From an uncultured Clostridia bacterium (GTDB lineage Bacteria; Bacillota; Clostridia; Oscillospirales; Oscillospiraceae), in NCBI GenBank assembly GCA_947169005.1, contig CAMVOG010000034.1, forward strand, positions 1-13,643: a stretch of 13,643 nt of DNA. Reading direction: 5' to 3'. How positions within the stretch are numbered: position 1 is the stretch's first letter; every line of letters starts with the position of its first letter. Shown here in pieces: positions 6,680 to 13,282 of the stretch. The position numbers and the translations under genes are program-made. The notes beneath the pieces were generated by a model. It made no database searches, was not told the origin of the DNA, and saw only the letters and a list, made by a program, of their open reading frames with translations.

Positions 6680-6694
6680 GGGCGATTTGCCCTT
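6678..6694. promoter_or_regulatory. Perfect 6-5-6 inverted repeat, possible operator
   Basis: AAGGGC, GATTT, GCCCTT. It touches the -35 box of the DUF4364-plsY promoter and lies about 90 bases upstream of the divergent gene. Its position would suit a repressor; whether DUF4364 itself binds is speculation. A 6-bp arm can arise by chance. Confidence 0.35.
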
Positions 6695-6701
6695 TGCGGG
6701 A

Positions 6702-6727
6702 ACCCTTTTTGCCCCGGGGCATAGACT
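6702..6727 (+). promoter_or_regulatory. Possible sporulation (sigma-K/sigma-E type) promoter for the gene at 6782
   Basis: CATAGACT at 6720-6727 matches seven of eight positions of the sigma-E -10 (CATACAnT) and fits sigma-K (CATAnnnTA) except the last base. ACC at 6702-6704 is spaced 15 bases upstream, as for a sigma-K -35. No sigma-E -35 box and no good sigma-A pair are seen here. Weak evidence on its own. Confidence 0.3.
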
Positions 6728-6781
6728 GTATTGAAGCGTCCGCCGAGGGCTTTTCCCGGCGGAGAGTAAGGAGGGGACCAT

Positions 6782-7609
6782 ATGAACGAAAAGCTGACGC
6801 CCGGCCCGCTCACCGGCGAAGAGCGGCTTGCGGAGGCCGTAAGCGTACATACGCGAAAGATATACGGGGCCTGCCAGTCCAAGGACTGCATCGAGGACCT
6901 GCGCTTTTACCCGGACCTGGAGAGCCAACCCGCGCTGAACAGCGCCATCGGCCTGCGGGCCAGGGGCGTGGAGCTGCTGAACGTGCAGGTGGACGTGGAG
7001 CCCGTGGCCTTCAACCGGGGCTATTACACCGTGGATGCCCGCTACTACTATAAGATCCGCGGCGAGGCCTACACTCTGGGGGACCGGAGCCGGGAGGTCT
7101 GCGGCCTGGCGATCTTCGACAAGCGTGTGCTGCTCTTCGGCAGCGAAGGGAAGGTGAAGACCTATTCCTCCGCCGAGGCGGACCCCCGGGCCGCGGGCCG
7201 GGAAATGGCCGGGCTGCCCATCGCCGTCGTGCAGACGGTGGACCCCATCATCCTTGATTTCCACCTTTCCGACACGGCGGCCCCGCTGCCCGGGGAGCCG
7301 GAGCCCGTGGAGCTGCCCGGCTTCGTGAACGCCGCCTTCCCCGGCGGCATCGAGCCCGCTCAGGAGGGGCGCGGGGCCTACGTGACCCTGGGGCAGTTCA
7401 GCATCATCCGCCTGGAACGGGATACGCAGTTCTTGCAGCCCATTTACAGCTATGCCCTGCCGGGCACGGAATGCGCCGGAAGCGGGGGAGAGGACGATCC
7501 CTGCCAGCTCTTCCGCCGCATCGGCTTCCCGGTGGACGAATTCTTCCCACCGGATCAGCTCAATACCGTGGAGGACTATCGCGGCGTCAAGCAGCGCAAC
7601 GAGGAATAA
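6782..7609 (+). CDS. Conserved-looking protein of unknown function, 275 aa
   Basis: The start is the ATG at 6782, with AAGGAGG at 6768-6774 at ideal spacing. There is no signal peptide or membrane segment, so it is soluble. Near the N-terminus is a distinctive motif, HTRKIYGACQSKDCIEDLRF, with two Cys. A beta-rich central part follows (ARYYYKIRGEAY, GLAIFDKRVLLFGSEG), then PGFVNAAFP, and an acidic, Cys-containing tail ends in EDYRGVKQRNEE. I do not recognise a named family with certainty. The IYxxCxxKDCxEDLR motif reminds me of uncharacterised clostridial proteins sometimes labelled spore coat-associated, but I cannot confirm this. The -10-like CATAGACT upstream would fit mother-cell expression. 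It ends at a strong hairpin, so it is probably monocistronic. Confidence 0.82.
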   Translation: MNEKLTPGPLTGEERLAEAVSVHTRKIYGACQSKDCIEDLRFYPDLESQPALNSAIGLRARGVELLNVQVDVEPVAFNRGYYTVDARYYYKIRGEAYTLGDRSREVCGLAIFDKRVLLFGSEGKVKTYSSAEADPRAAGREMAGLPIAVVQTVDPIILDFHLSDTAAPLPGEPEPVELPGFVNAAFPGGIEPAQEGRGAYVTLGQFSIIRLERDTQFLQPIYSYALPGTECAGSGGEDDPCQLFRRIGFPVDEFFPPDQLNTVEDYRGVKQRNEE

Positions 7610-7616
7610 GCATACG

Positions 7617-7655
7617 GAGCGGAGCCGTCCGATTCGGGCGGCTCCGCTCTGTTCT
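7617..7655 (+). terminator. Rho-independent terminator after the 275-aa gene
   Basis: GAGCGGAGCCG (7617-7627) pairs with CGGCTCCGCTC (7639-7649), and the stem extends inward through TCCG/CGGG with one G-U pair and an ATT loop. The downstream tract TGTTCTGTC is only moderately T-rich. It separates the gene from the next promoter, which begins 12 bases past the stem. Confidence 0.75.
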
Positions 7656-7660
7656 GTCCG

Positions 7661-7689
7661 TTGACAGAGGTTTCCCCGAAAGTTATAAT
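7661..7689 (+). promoter_or_regulatory. Perfect-consensus sigma-A promoter of the SGNH hydrolase gene
   Basis: TTGACA (7661-7666), 17 bases, TATAAT (7684-7689): both hexamers and the spacing are exactly consensus. The predicted transcript start is about 7696, giving a leader of roughly 16 bases before the ATG at 7712. A reading frame extending upstream through this element is not coding. Confidence 0.92.
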
Positions 7690-7711
7690 GGGGAAAAAGG
7701 GGGAATGCCTT

Positions 7712-8812
7712 ATGAAAAAACTGTTTTCGCTTCTGCTGGCGGCGGCGCTGGTCCTGGGCCTGCACGTTTCCGCCTCGGCTGCCCGCGTTGTGCGCACGAA
7801 TCAGCGCTTTGTGGCAAACGGGCAGACCGTGGACTGCGAGATCTACAACATCGACGGGAGCAACTTCTTTAAGCTGCGGGACCTTGCCCAGCTTATGAGC
7901 GGCACGGACAGCCGCTTCTCCGTCAGCTACGACGCGGGGACGGGTACGGTGAGCCTCGTCACCGGGGAAAGCTACGTCCCCGTGGGCGGGGAGCTGACGC
8001 CGGGGGAGGACAGGTCCGCCACCGCCGTCAAAAGCCCGCAGACGCTCCTGCTCAACGACGGGGCCGTCAGCCCCGAGGCCTGGAACATCGGCGGCAGCAA
8101 CTTCTTCAAGCTGCGGGACCTGGGGCGGCTCCTGGGCTTCTCCGTGCGCTACGACGAAGCCAGCCGCACGGCCTATGCCGACAGCCTGCCCACCCGCCTG
8201 GGTGAGACGGAGGACGCGGGCCGGGACTACCTGGACAAGCTGATTTTCCTGGGGGACAGCACCACCTACGGCATCGGCTATTATTACCGCCGGGGCTATA
8301 CCTCCCTGGTGCCCGCCTCCCAGGTCTGGACGCCCAAAAGCGGCACGCTGACCCTCTCTTACTACGATACGGCGAAGATCGTTTACCCGGCCACGGGGGA
8401 GGAGCTCAGCATCCCGGAGGCGGCCCGCCGGGCGAAGCCCGCTTATCTCGTCATCACCCTGGGGGTGAACGGTGTTTCTTTTATGGATAAGGATTGGTTT
8501 ATCCGGGACTATACGGCTCTGGTCCGCTCCATCCAGGCGGCGAGCCCCGAGACCCGGATCATTCTGAACTCCATCTACCCCGTGGCGGACAGCTACGAAT
8601 ACATCAAGAGCATCAATAACAGCAAGATCACCACCGCCAACGGCTGGGTGGAGAGCATCGCCCGGGACACGGGCTGCCGCTTCCTCTACAGCTTCGAGAG
8701 CGTGGCGGTGAACGGAAAGCTGCCGGAAAGCTATCACAACGGCGACGGTCTTCATCTGTCCGGGGAAACCTTCGGCTTAGTGATGAAGTATATCCGCACA
8801 CACGCCTGGTAA
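7712..8812 (+). CDS. Secreted SGNH/GDSL-type hydrolase with two N-terminal stalk (copper amine oxidase N-like) repeats
   Basis: This 366-residue exported protein has a clear signal peptide (MKKLFSLLLAAALVLGLHVSASA, about 23 residues). Two copies of a stalk-type domain follow, each carrying NIxGSNFFKLRDL and a VSYD or VRYD strand. From about residue 178 comes an SGNH hydrolase domain: block I FLGDST with nucleophile Ser183, block III LGVNG with Asn253, and block V GDGLHLS with Asp345 and His348. Family members hydrolyse esters such as acetyl groups on cell-wall or capsular polysaccharides. The substrate here is unknown. The start is the ATG at 7712, with AAAAAGGGGG at 7694-7703 upstream; the longer frame from 7661 starts inside the promoter. 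It ends with tandem stops TAA TAA and a terminator. Confidence 0.88.
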   Translation: MKKLFSLLLAAALVLGLHVSASAARVVRTNQRFVANGQTVDCEIYNIDGSNFFKLRDLAQLMSGTDSRFSVSYDAGTGTVSLVTGESYVPVGGELTPGEDRSATAVKSPQTLLLNDGAVSPEAWNIGGSNFFKLRDLGRLLGFSVRYDEASRTAYADSLPTRLGETEDAGRDYLDKLIFLGDSTTYGIGYYYRRGYTSLVPASQVWTPKSGTLTLSYYDTAKIVYPATGEELSIPEAARRAKPAYLVITLGVNGVSFMDKDWFIRDYTALVRSIQAASPETRIILNSIYPVADSYEYIKSINNSKITTANGWVESIARDTGCRFLYSFESVAVNGKLPESYHNGDGLHLSGETFGLVMKYIRTHAW

Positions 8813-8831
8813 TAAAAAGGGCGCAGAAAGA

Positions 8832-8872
8832 AGGGCTCAGGGGACCGTTCTGATTCCCTGAGCCCTGTTTTT
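8832..8872. terminator. Terminator between convergent SGNH and DUF4317 genes
   Basis: AGGGCTCAGGG (8832-8842) and CCCTGAGCCCT (8856-8866) form a perfect 11-bp stem with a 13-base loop. On the plus strand GTTTTTG follows, a good U-tract. On the minus strand the stem is followed by TCTTTC, so it may also stop the DUF4317 transcript. Confidence 0.85.
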
Positions 8873-8876
8873 GATT

Positions 8877-10007
8877 TTAAATCTTCACGGCAAAGCCGTT
8901 CAGCTCGGCCCCGCCGTCGGTGGGGATAAGGATGTATTTGCGCCCGTCGATCTCCCGGGTCTGCACCTGCCAGCTCTGCTCCGGCGAGGCGTGGACGGTC
9001 ACGTCCCCGGCCTTCACCTCGAAGCGGCGCAGGTCCAGCAGATTCTCCGGGGAGAGGGCCGCCGTGCCGAAGCGCTGGGTGAAGAGCTCCCGGAAGGCGG
9101 CGGCCTCCTTCTCCGTGGCGCCGTTCTCCGTGAGAATCGCGGCAAGGTCCCCGGCGGAAAGGCTGAGAGGCTCCTCCTCCTTGGCCTCGTTGTGGGCGTC
9201 CACCCGCTCCTTGAGCTCGTCCTGCACGGCCCGCAGCAGGTCCAGCCGACAGTCCAGCGCCTCGGAGAGCGCGGCCTCGAAGCCCTCCTTCTGCTCGGCG
9301 GCGGAGAGGGGCGGCTCTGTGCGGAAAACGCCGTCGATGAAGTCCTGGTGCAGCTCCTCCGGCTTGCGGGAATAGAAAAGGGCGTTGTAGATATTGGCGG
9401 TGCGGGCGTCAAAGGCGGGGAAGAGGAAGCCCAGCTCCGGCGCGCCCACCACTTGGCGGGCCAGGCTGGTGTGGAACTCGTTTTCCCCGGCGAAATAGCC
9501 CAGGGCGGGCTTGCCGTCCTTCACGGGGCAGACAGCGCAGATAAAGTAACGGTAAACCTGGTCGCTGCGGTCCGCGTCATAGTGGCGGGCGGCCCGGTCC
9601 AGGTCGTCCACGCCACGGAAGGGCACGTCGTAGGCGTCGTTGGCGCAAAGAATGAGGTAGCTGGAACCCTCCAGGTCCAGGCTGTCGATCACGGCCTTGT
9701 AAAAGCGCTGGCGTGCCTCGGGCTTATCGTCCCGCAGGGCTAAAAGCAGCCGGTGTTCCTCACTGTCCAGCACCTGCTCGTTGGAAAAAACGATGTCGAT
9801 CAGATTCCGCCCCGGCGTGCCGGAGAGGACCTTTTTCAGCAAGGCCAGGTACTGCTCCGCCTCCTCCTGGGGCAGCAGGGCCACGGACTCGTCCAGATAG
9901 GAGACGACCTCCCCCTTGCCGTTGACGAAGCAGCCGTAAACACGGCCGATGTTCGCCTTATCGGGCTTAAAGCGCCGACGGAGCTCGGCGATCTCTTTTT
10001 TGTTCAT
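8877..10007 (-). CDS. DUF4317 family protein
   Basis: This 376-residue soluble protein starts MNKKEIAELRRRFKPDKANI and continues with GCFVNGKGEVV, the recognisable N-terminus of DUF4317, a family common in Clostridia with no established function. The length is usual. Other visible parts are the GTPGRNLIDIVFS segment, ANDAYDVPF, a FICAVCPVKDGKPALGYF strand with two Cys, a Glu-rich helical stretch (DELKERVDAHNEAKEEE) and a C-terminal beta-rich region (REIDGRKYILIPTDG). There is no signal peptide. The start is the ATG at 10007, with AGAGG about 8 bases upstream. It stands alone, convergent with the SGNH gene and divergent from the MATE gene, with its own promoter. Confidence 0.9.
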   Translation of the reverse strand: MNKKEIAELRRRFKPDKANIGRVYGCFVNGKGEVVSYLDESVALLPQEEAEQYLALLKKVLSGTPGRNLIDIVFSNEQVLDSEEHRLLLALRDDKPEARQRFYKAVIDSLDLEGSSYLILCANDAYDVPFRGVDDLDRAARHYDADRSDQVYRYFICAVCPVKDGKPALGYFAGENEFHTSLARQVVGAPELGFLFPAFDARTANIYNALFYSRKPEELHQDFIDGVFRTEPPLSAAEQKEGFEAALSEALDCRLDLLRAVQDELKERVDAHNEAKEEEPLSLSAGDLAAILTENGATEKEAAAFRELFTQRFGTAALSPENLLDLRRFEVKAGDVTVHASPEQSWQVQTREIDGRKYILIPTDGGAELNGFAVKI

Positions 10008-10036
10008 ATGTTTACCTCTTTAGTAAAGATGATATG

Positions 10037-10054
10037 GGCCGCCTCCGGGCGGCC
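10037..10054 (-). promoter_or_regulatory. GC-rich hairpin in the 5' leader of the DUF4317 gene
   Basis: GGCCGCC (10037-10043), loop TCCG, GGCGGCC (10048-10054) form a perfect 7-bp stem. The predicted transcript start (~10053) places it at the extreme 5' end of the mRNA, some 30 bases before the start codon, where it could protect the RNA or modulate expression. Termination is unlikely because no gene ends here. Confidence 0.4.
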
Positions 10055-10059
10055 TTTGC

Positions 10060-10088
10060 ATTATAGCACGGCGGTGGGGCGGGAACAA
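10060..10088 (-). promoter_or_regulatory. Sigma-A-type promoter of the DUF4317 gene
   Basis: On the minus strand, TATAAT (10065-10060) is a perfect -10 box. TTGTTC (10088-10083) lies 17 bases upstream and matches three of six -35 positions. Confidence 0.6.
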
Positions 10089-10128
10089 GGGAAAGTTGGC
10101 GTGCGCGGGAAAAAGAACGTCGAAGGAA

Positions 10129-10157
10129 TTGCCTTTTCAGAGGAATAATGATATACT
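10129..10157 (+). promoter_or_regulatory. Sigma-A-type promoter of the MATE transporter gene
   Basis: TTGCCT (10129-10134), 17 bases, TATACT (10152-10157): four of six and five of six consensus positions at optimal spacing. The leader is about 33 bases. It is divergent from the DUF4317 promoter, with about 40 bases between the two -35 boxes. Confidence 0.7.
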
Positions 10158-10196
10158 GTTCCAAAATGACTCGAAAAACAAAGGTTGTGAGGCAAA

Positions 10197-11546
10197 ATGG
10201 CAGAAACGGAAAACCGCCTGGGCACCATGCCCATCGGAAAGCTGCTGGCAGTCATGTCCGTGCCCATGATGATCTCCATGTTCATCCAGGCGCTCTATAA
10301 TGTGGTGGACTCTATCTTCGTGGCCCGCATCAGCGAGGAGGCTTTGGCCGCCGTGGGCCTGGCCTATCCCATGCAGAACGTGATCACCGCCATCGGAGTG
10401 GGCACGGGCGTGGGTATTACGGCCCTGGTTCCCCGTTCCCTGGGCCGGGGAGACATGGAGATGGCCAATCGGGCCGCTAATGTGCAGAACCTTCTGAGCC
10501 TCTGCTACAGCGTGCTTTTCGTGCTGATCGGCCTTTTCTTCACCGCCCCCTATTTCCGTATGCAGACCCAGGACCCCGCCATCGTCTCCGCGGGGATCAG
10601 CTATATGCGCATCGTTTGTATGGTCTCCATCGGCGCCTTCTTCGGCCAAGGGCTGGAAAAGCTGCTGGTGGCCACGGGCAACTCGGCCCTGTCCATGATC
10701 AGCCAGGCCAGCGGCGCGGTGATCAACATCATTTTCGATCCGCTGCTGATCTTCGGCGTCGGCCCCTTCCCGAAAATGGGCGTGGCCGGGGCGGCTGTGG
10801 CGACGGTCTTCGGCCAGATGGTGGCGGCGGCGCTGGCGCTGTTCTTCAACCTCCAAAAGAATAAGGCCGTCCGCCTCCGGCTGGAATATATGGTGCCGCG
10901 GCTCACCGTTTTGAAGGGCATCTATGCCGTTGGCGTCCCCTCCATGCTGACGGTGGGGCTCTCCTCGGCCATGTCCTACTGCATCAATCAGATCTTTCTC
11001 GCCGTGGGTACCACGGCCACGGCCCTCTTCGGCGTGTGGCTCAAGCTGCAGAGCTTCGGCTTCATGCCCGTCTTCGGCATGAACAACGGCGGCATCGCCA
11101 TCCTATCCTACAACTACGGCGCGAAGCGGATGGACCGGGTGAAGGCCACCATGCGCCTGTCCCTGAAGGTGGGCGTCGGCGTGACCTTCTGCGTGATGCT
11201 GCTGTATATCTTCTTTACGCGCACGCTGCTGGGCCTCTTCAACGCTTCGGAGAACATGATGGCCCTGGGCATGACCGCCATCCGCATCTGCGCCGTTTCC
11301 ATGCCCATGGGGGCCTGCACCTTCGTTTTCTCCGCCTCCTTCCAGTCCCTTGGCCGCAGCCGCAACACCCTTTTCGTCAACTGCTGCCGCCAGCTCTTCA
11401 TTCTCGTGCCCGTGGCCTGGCTTCTGTCCCTCACGGGGAACGTCACACTCATATGGATCGCCTTCCCCCTCGCGGAGCTGGCCACCATGCTTATCGCCAT
11501 CACCCTCAGCAGACGTCTGATGCGTCGGCTGGAAGCGAATACGTAA
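10197..11546 (+). CDS. MATE family efflux transporter
   Basis: This 449-residue, highly hydrophobic protein fits the usual 12-helix MATE architecture made of two six-helix halves. The N-terminal half has PIGKLLAVMSVPMMISMFIQ, then ALYNVVDSIFVARISEEALAAVGLAYP, a classic MATE signature, and VPRSLGRGD in the next loop. The second half has GIYAVGVPSML, then FGMNNGGIAILSYNYGAKR, the equivalent conserved loop. MATE proteins expel cationic compounds or other small molecules using Na+ or H+ gradients; the substrate cannot be told from sequence. The start is the ATG at 10197; GTGAGG at 10187-10192 is a weak binding site with short spacing. It has its own promoter and terminator, so it is monocistronic. 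Confidence 0.94.
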   Translation: MAETENRLGTMPIGKLLAVMSVPMMISMFIQALYNVVDSIFVARISEEALAAVGLAYPMQNVITAIGVGTGVGITALVPRSLGRGDMEMANRAANVQNLLSLCYSVLFVLIGLFFTAPYFRMQTQDPAIVSAGISYMRIVCMVSIGAFFGQGLEKLLVATGNSALSMISQASGAVINIIFDPLLIFGVGPFPKMGVAGAAVATVFGQMVAAALALFFNLQKNKAVRLRLEYMVPRLTVLKGIYAVGVPSMLTVGLSSAMSYCINQIFLAVGTTATALFGVWLKLQSFGFMPVFGMNNGGIAILSYNYGAKRMDRVKATMRLSLKVGVGVTFCVMLLYIFFTRTLLGLFNASENMMALGMTAIRICAVSMPMGACTFVFSASFQSLGRSRNTLFVNCCRQLFILVPVAWLLSLTGNVTLIWIAFPLAELATMLIAITLSRRLMRRLEANT

Positions 11547-11574
11547 AAGATAAGGGATATTTTCATAGACCGAC

Positions 11575-11607
11575 CCCCGCTGCCTCGAATGGAGGCGGCG
11601 GGGGTTT
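11575..11607 (+). terminator. Rho-independent terminator after the MATE gene
   Basis: CCCCGCTGCCTC (11575-11586), loop GAATG, GAGGCGGCGGGG (11592-11603) form a 12-bp stem with one G-U pair, followed by TTTT. It isolates the MATE gene from the spoIIIA promoter just downstream. Confidence 0.88.
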
Positions 11608-11612
11608 TGTAT

Positions 11613-11641
11613 GCATATCGGGGACAGGCCCAGCATAGGCT
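11613..11641 (+). promoter_or_regulatory. Sigma-E-type promoter of the spoIIIA operon
   Basis: GCATATC (11613-11619) matches six of seven positions of the sigma-E -35. It is spaced 14 bases, the preferred distance, from CATAGGCT (11634-11641), which matches six of eight of the sigma-E -10. In Bacillus subtilis the spoIIIA operon is controlled by sigma-E, the early mother-cell factor, so position and context agree. The expected transcript start is ~11648, just before AAGGAGG at 11655-11661. Confidence 0.72.
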
Positions 11642-11668
11642 TTAGCAACACACGAAGGAGGCGTTCCC

Positions 11669-12577
11669 ATGGACAAGGATTATCTGCTCTCCCGTTATCT
11701 GAGTGCGGCGGAGCTGCTGCCCCGGCATTTGAAAGAAAAAACCTACCGCGTCAGCGAGGAGGAAATGCTGGCGGCGGAGGAGCTGCGGCTGCGCACCGCC
11801 TCGGGCCTCTCCCTGGTCTGCGGCGGGCGGGAGCGCTTTCTGGACCGGGCCCCCATCGAGCCGGAGCTGCTGGCGGACCTTCTGAGCCGGGCGGCGGGGG
11901 GCTCGCTTCACCGGGCGGCGGCCTCCCTGCGGGAGGGTTATGTAACGGCGGAAAGCGGGCATCGGGTGGGCTTTTGCGGCACGGCGGTCCTCCGTGAGGG
12001 GCGCATCGCCGCCATCGACCAGCCGAGCTCCCTTTCCGTCCGCGTGGCAAGGGAGATACGTACAGCGGCGGAGGGACTGCCGGAGAAGCTGCTGGCCGGG
12101 GGCAGCCTTGCTTCGCTGCTGATCTGCTCCCCGCCGGGAGGCGGGAAAACCACCCTTTTGCGGGACCTGGTGCGCCGGGTCTCAGAGCTGGGGCTGCGGG
12201 TTTCGGTGGCTGATGAGCGCGGAGAGATCGCCGCCCTGCGGGAGGGTCTGCCCCAGATGGACGTGGGTCCCTGCACGGACGTGCTGAGCCACGCGCCCCG
12301 GAGCGAGGCAGCCATGACGCTTATTCGCGCTATGAATCCCACAGCCCTGGCCATGGACGAGATCAGTTCCCCCCGGGAGGCGGAGGCGGCCGAGACCGCC
12401 TGGGGCTGTGGCGTGGCCCTCTTCGCCACGGCCCACTGCGCCGGGGTCCGGGACCTGCGGCGGAAACCCTTGTACCGTCAGCTCCTGCGGGAGGGGGTCT
12501 TCGACCTGGCGGCGGTGATCGAGGGAACGGGCGCGGAGCGGCGCTGGACGCTCTATAAGCGGGAGGAGCTGCTATGA
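11669..12577 (+). CDS. spoIIIAA: Stage III sporulation protein AA, ATPase
   Basis: This cytoplasmic ATPase of the mother cell powers the SpoIIIA-SpoIIQ channel between mother cell and forespore and resembles secretion ATPases. The 302-residue length is typical. The Walker A loop PPGGGKTTLL has Lys160, and Walker B ALAMDEIS has Asp230 and Glu231. The sequence VSVADERGEIAALREG between them and DVLSHAPRSEAAMTLIRAMNP are family-characteristic. The N-terminal third (LRLRTASGLSLVCGG, then GYVTAESGHRVGFCG) is the usual SpoIIIAA preface. The start is the ATG at 11669, with AAGGAGG at 11655-11661 and a 7-base spacer. It is the first gene of the operon behind a sigma-E-like promoter, and its stop overlaps the spoIIIAB start by four bases (ATGA). 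Confidence 0.95.
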   Translation: MDKDYLLSRYLSAAELLPRHLKEKTYRVSEEEMLAAEELRLRTASGLSLVCGGRERFLDRAPIEPELLADLLSRAAGGSLHRAAASLREGYVTAESGHRVGFCGTAVLREGRIAAIDQPSSLSVRVAREIRTAAEGLPEKLLAGGSLASLLICSPPGGGKTTLLRDLVRRVSELGLRVSVADERGEIAALREGLPQMDVGPCTDVLSHAPRSEAAMTLIRAMNPTALAMDEISSPREAEAAETAWGCGVALFATAHCAGVRDLRRKPLYRQLLREGVFDLAAVIEGTGAERRWTLYKREELL

Positions 12578-13068
12578 GACTTATCGGGGCTGCCCTGGTG
12601 GTGCTGAGCTGTGCGGTCCTGGGCCTGGCCAGGGCGGAGATGGGAAGACGGCGGCTCCGGCTGCTGCGGGCTCTGGCCGTTGCCCTCCATACGCTGGAGG
12701 GGGAGCTCTGCGACAGCCTTCGCCCGGTGCGGGAGACTCTGGAGCTGCTGGCGGCGTCCGGGGACGAGGCCGCGCCCTTCTTCCGCCATTGCCTGGAGGA
12801 CTATTGGGAACGGCCTCTGCGGCTGCTCTGGGCCGAGCTGGCGGAGGGGCTGGAGGGGCTGACGGCGGAGGAACGGCAGGCGCTGGCCCGGGTCGGGACG
12901 GTGGTGGGCCGCCGGGAGACGGAGCGACAGCGGGAGGAGCTGTCCCGGGCAGCGGCCTTCTTTGAGGCAGCCGCCGCCTCTGCGGGGAAAACGGCGGGGA
13001 AGGAGTACAGACTGCGGGCTGCGCTGGGGCTTGGCTCCGGCGTGCTGCTGGCGGTGCTGGCAATTTAA
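12574..13068 (+). CDS. spoIIIAB: Stage III sporulation protein AB
   Basis: This 164-residue membrane protein of the SpoIIIA complex is distantly related to GspF-type inner-membrane platform proteins of secretion systems. A hydrophobic helix lies at the N-terminus (IGAALVVLSCAVLGLA) and another at the extreme C-terminus (ALGLGSGVLLAVLAI). Between them is an amphipathic, Glu/Leu-rich helical domain including LRALAVALHTLEGEL and LEDYWERPLRLLW. This is the normal SpoIIIAB layout and length. It overlaps spoIIIAA by four bases, implying translational coupling. The identification rests on operon position plus topology as well as sequence pattern. Confidence 0.92.
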   Translation: MRLIGAALVVLSCAVLGLARAEMGRRRLRLLRALAVALHTLEGELCDSLRPVRETLELLAASGDEAAPFFRHCLEDYWERPLRLLWAELAEGLEGLTAEERQALARVGTVVGRRETERQREELSRAAAFFEAAAASAGKTAGKEYRLRAALGLGSGVLLAVLAI

Positions 13069-13085
13069 CGTAGGAGGCTTGCGGG

Positions 13086-13280
13086 GTGGATGTTGACCTC
13101 ATTTTCAAGATCGCGGCGGTGGGCATCATCGTGGCGGTGCTGAATCTGCTGCTGGCCCGCTCGGGGCGGGACGAGCAGGCGCTGATGATCACCATTGCGG
13201 GTCTGGTTTGCGTGCTGGTGATCCTGGTGCGGGAGATCAGCGCCCTCTTCACGCTGGTGAAGTCGCTCTTCGGCTTTTAG
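13086..13280 (+). CDS. spoIIIAC: Stage III sporulation protein AC
   Basis: This 64-residue membrane protein has two hydrophobic segments (IAAVGIIVAVLNLLL and ITIAGLVCVLVILV) joined by ARSGRDEQALM, the normal SpoIIIAC form. It is part of the sigma-E-dependent SpoIIIA complex in the mother-cell membrane. The start is the GTG at 13086, with AGGAGG at 13072-13077 and an 8-base spacer. An ATG at 13090 is out of frame. It follows spoIIIAB after 17 bases and precedes spoIIIAD by two bases. Confidence 0.92.
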   Translation: MDVDLIFKIAAVGIIVAVLNLLLARSGRDEQALMITIAGLVCVLVILVREISALFTLVKSLFGF

Positions 13281-13282
13281 CG

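Noticed and set aside
6637..6891. N-terminal extension of the DUF4364 gene to 6891
   Set aside because: It would overlap the start of the divergent gene and its ribosome binding site, and would cross a good sigma-A promoter. The extension has no family-like sequence.
6140..8755. An 871-codon open frame on the minus strand
   Set aside because: It runs antisense through two well-supported plus-strand genes and lies in the wrong frame of the DUF4364 gene, including terminators and promoters. The sequence is low-complexity Ala/Gly/Arg-rich, as expected for a shadow frame.
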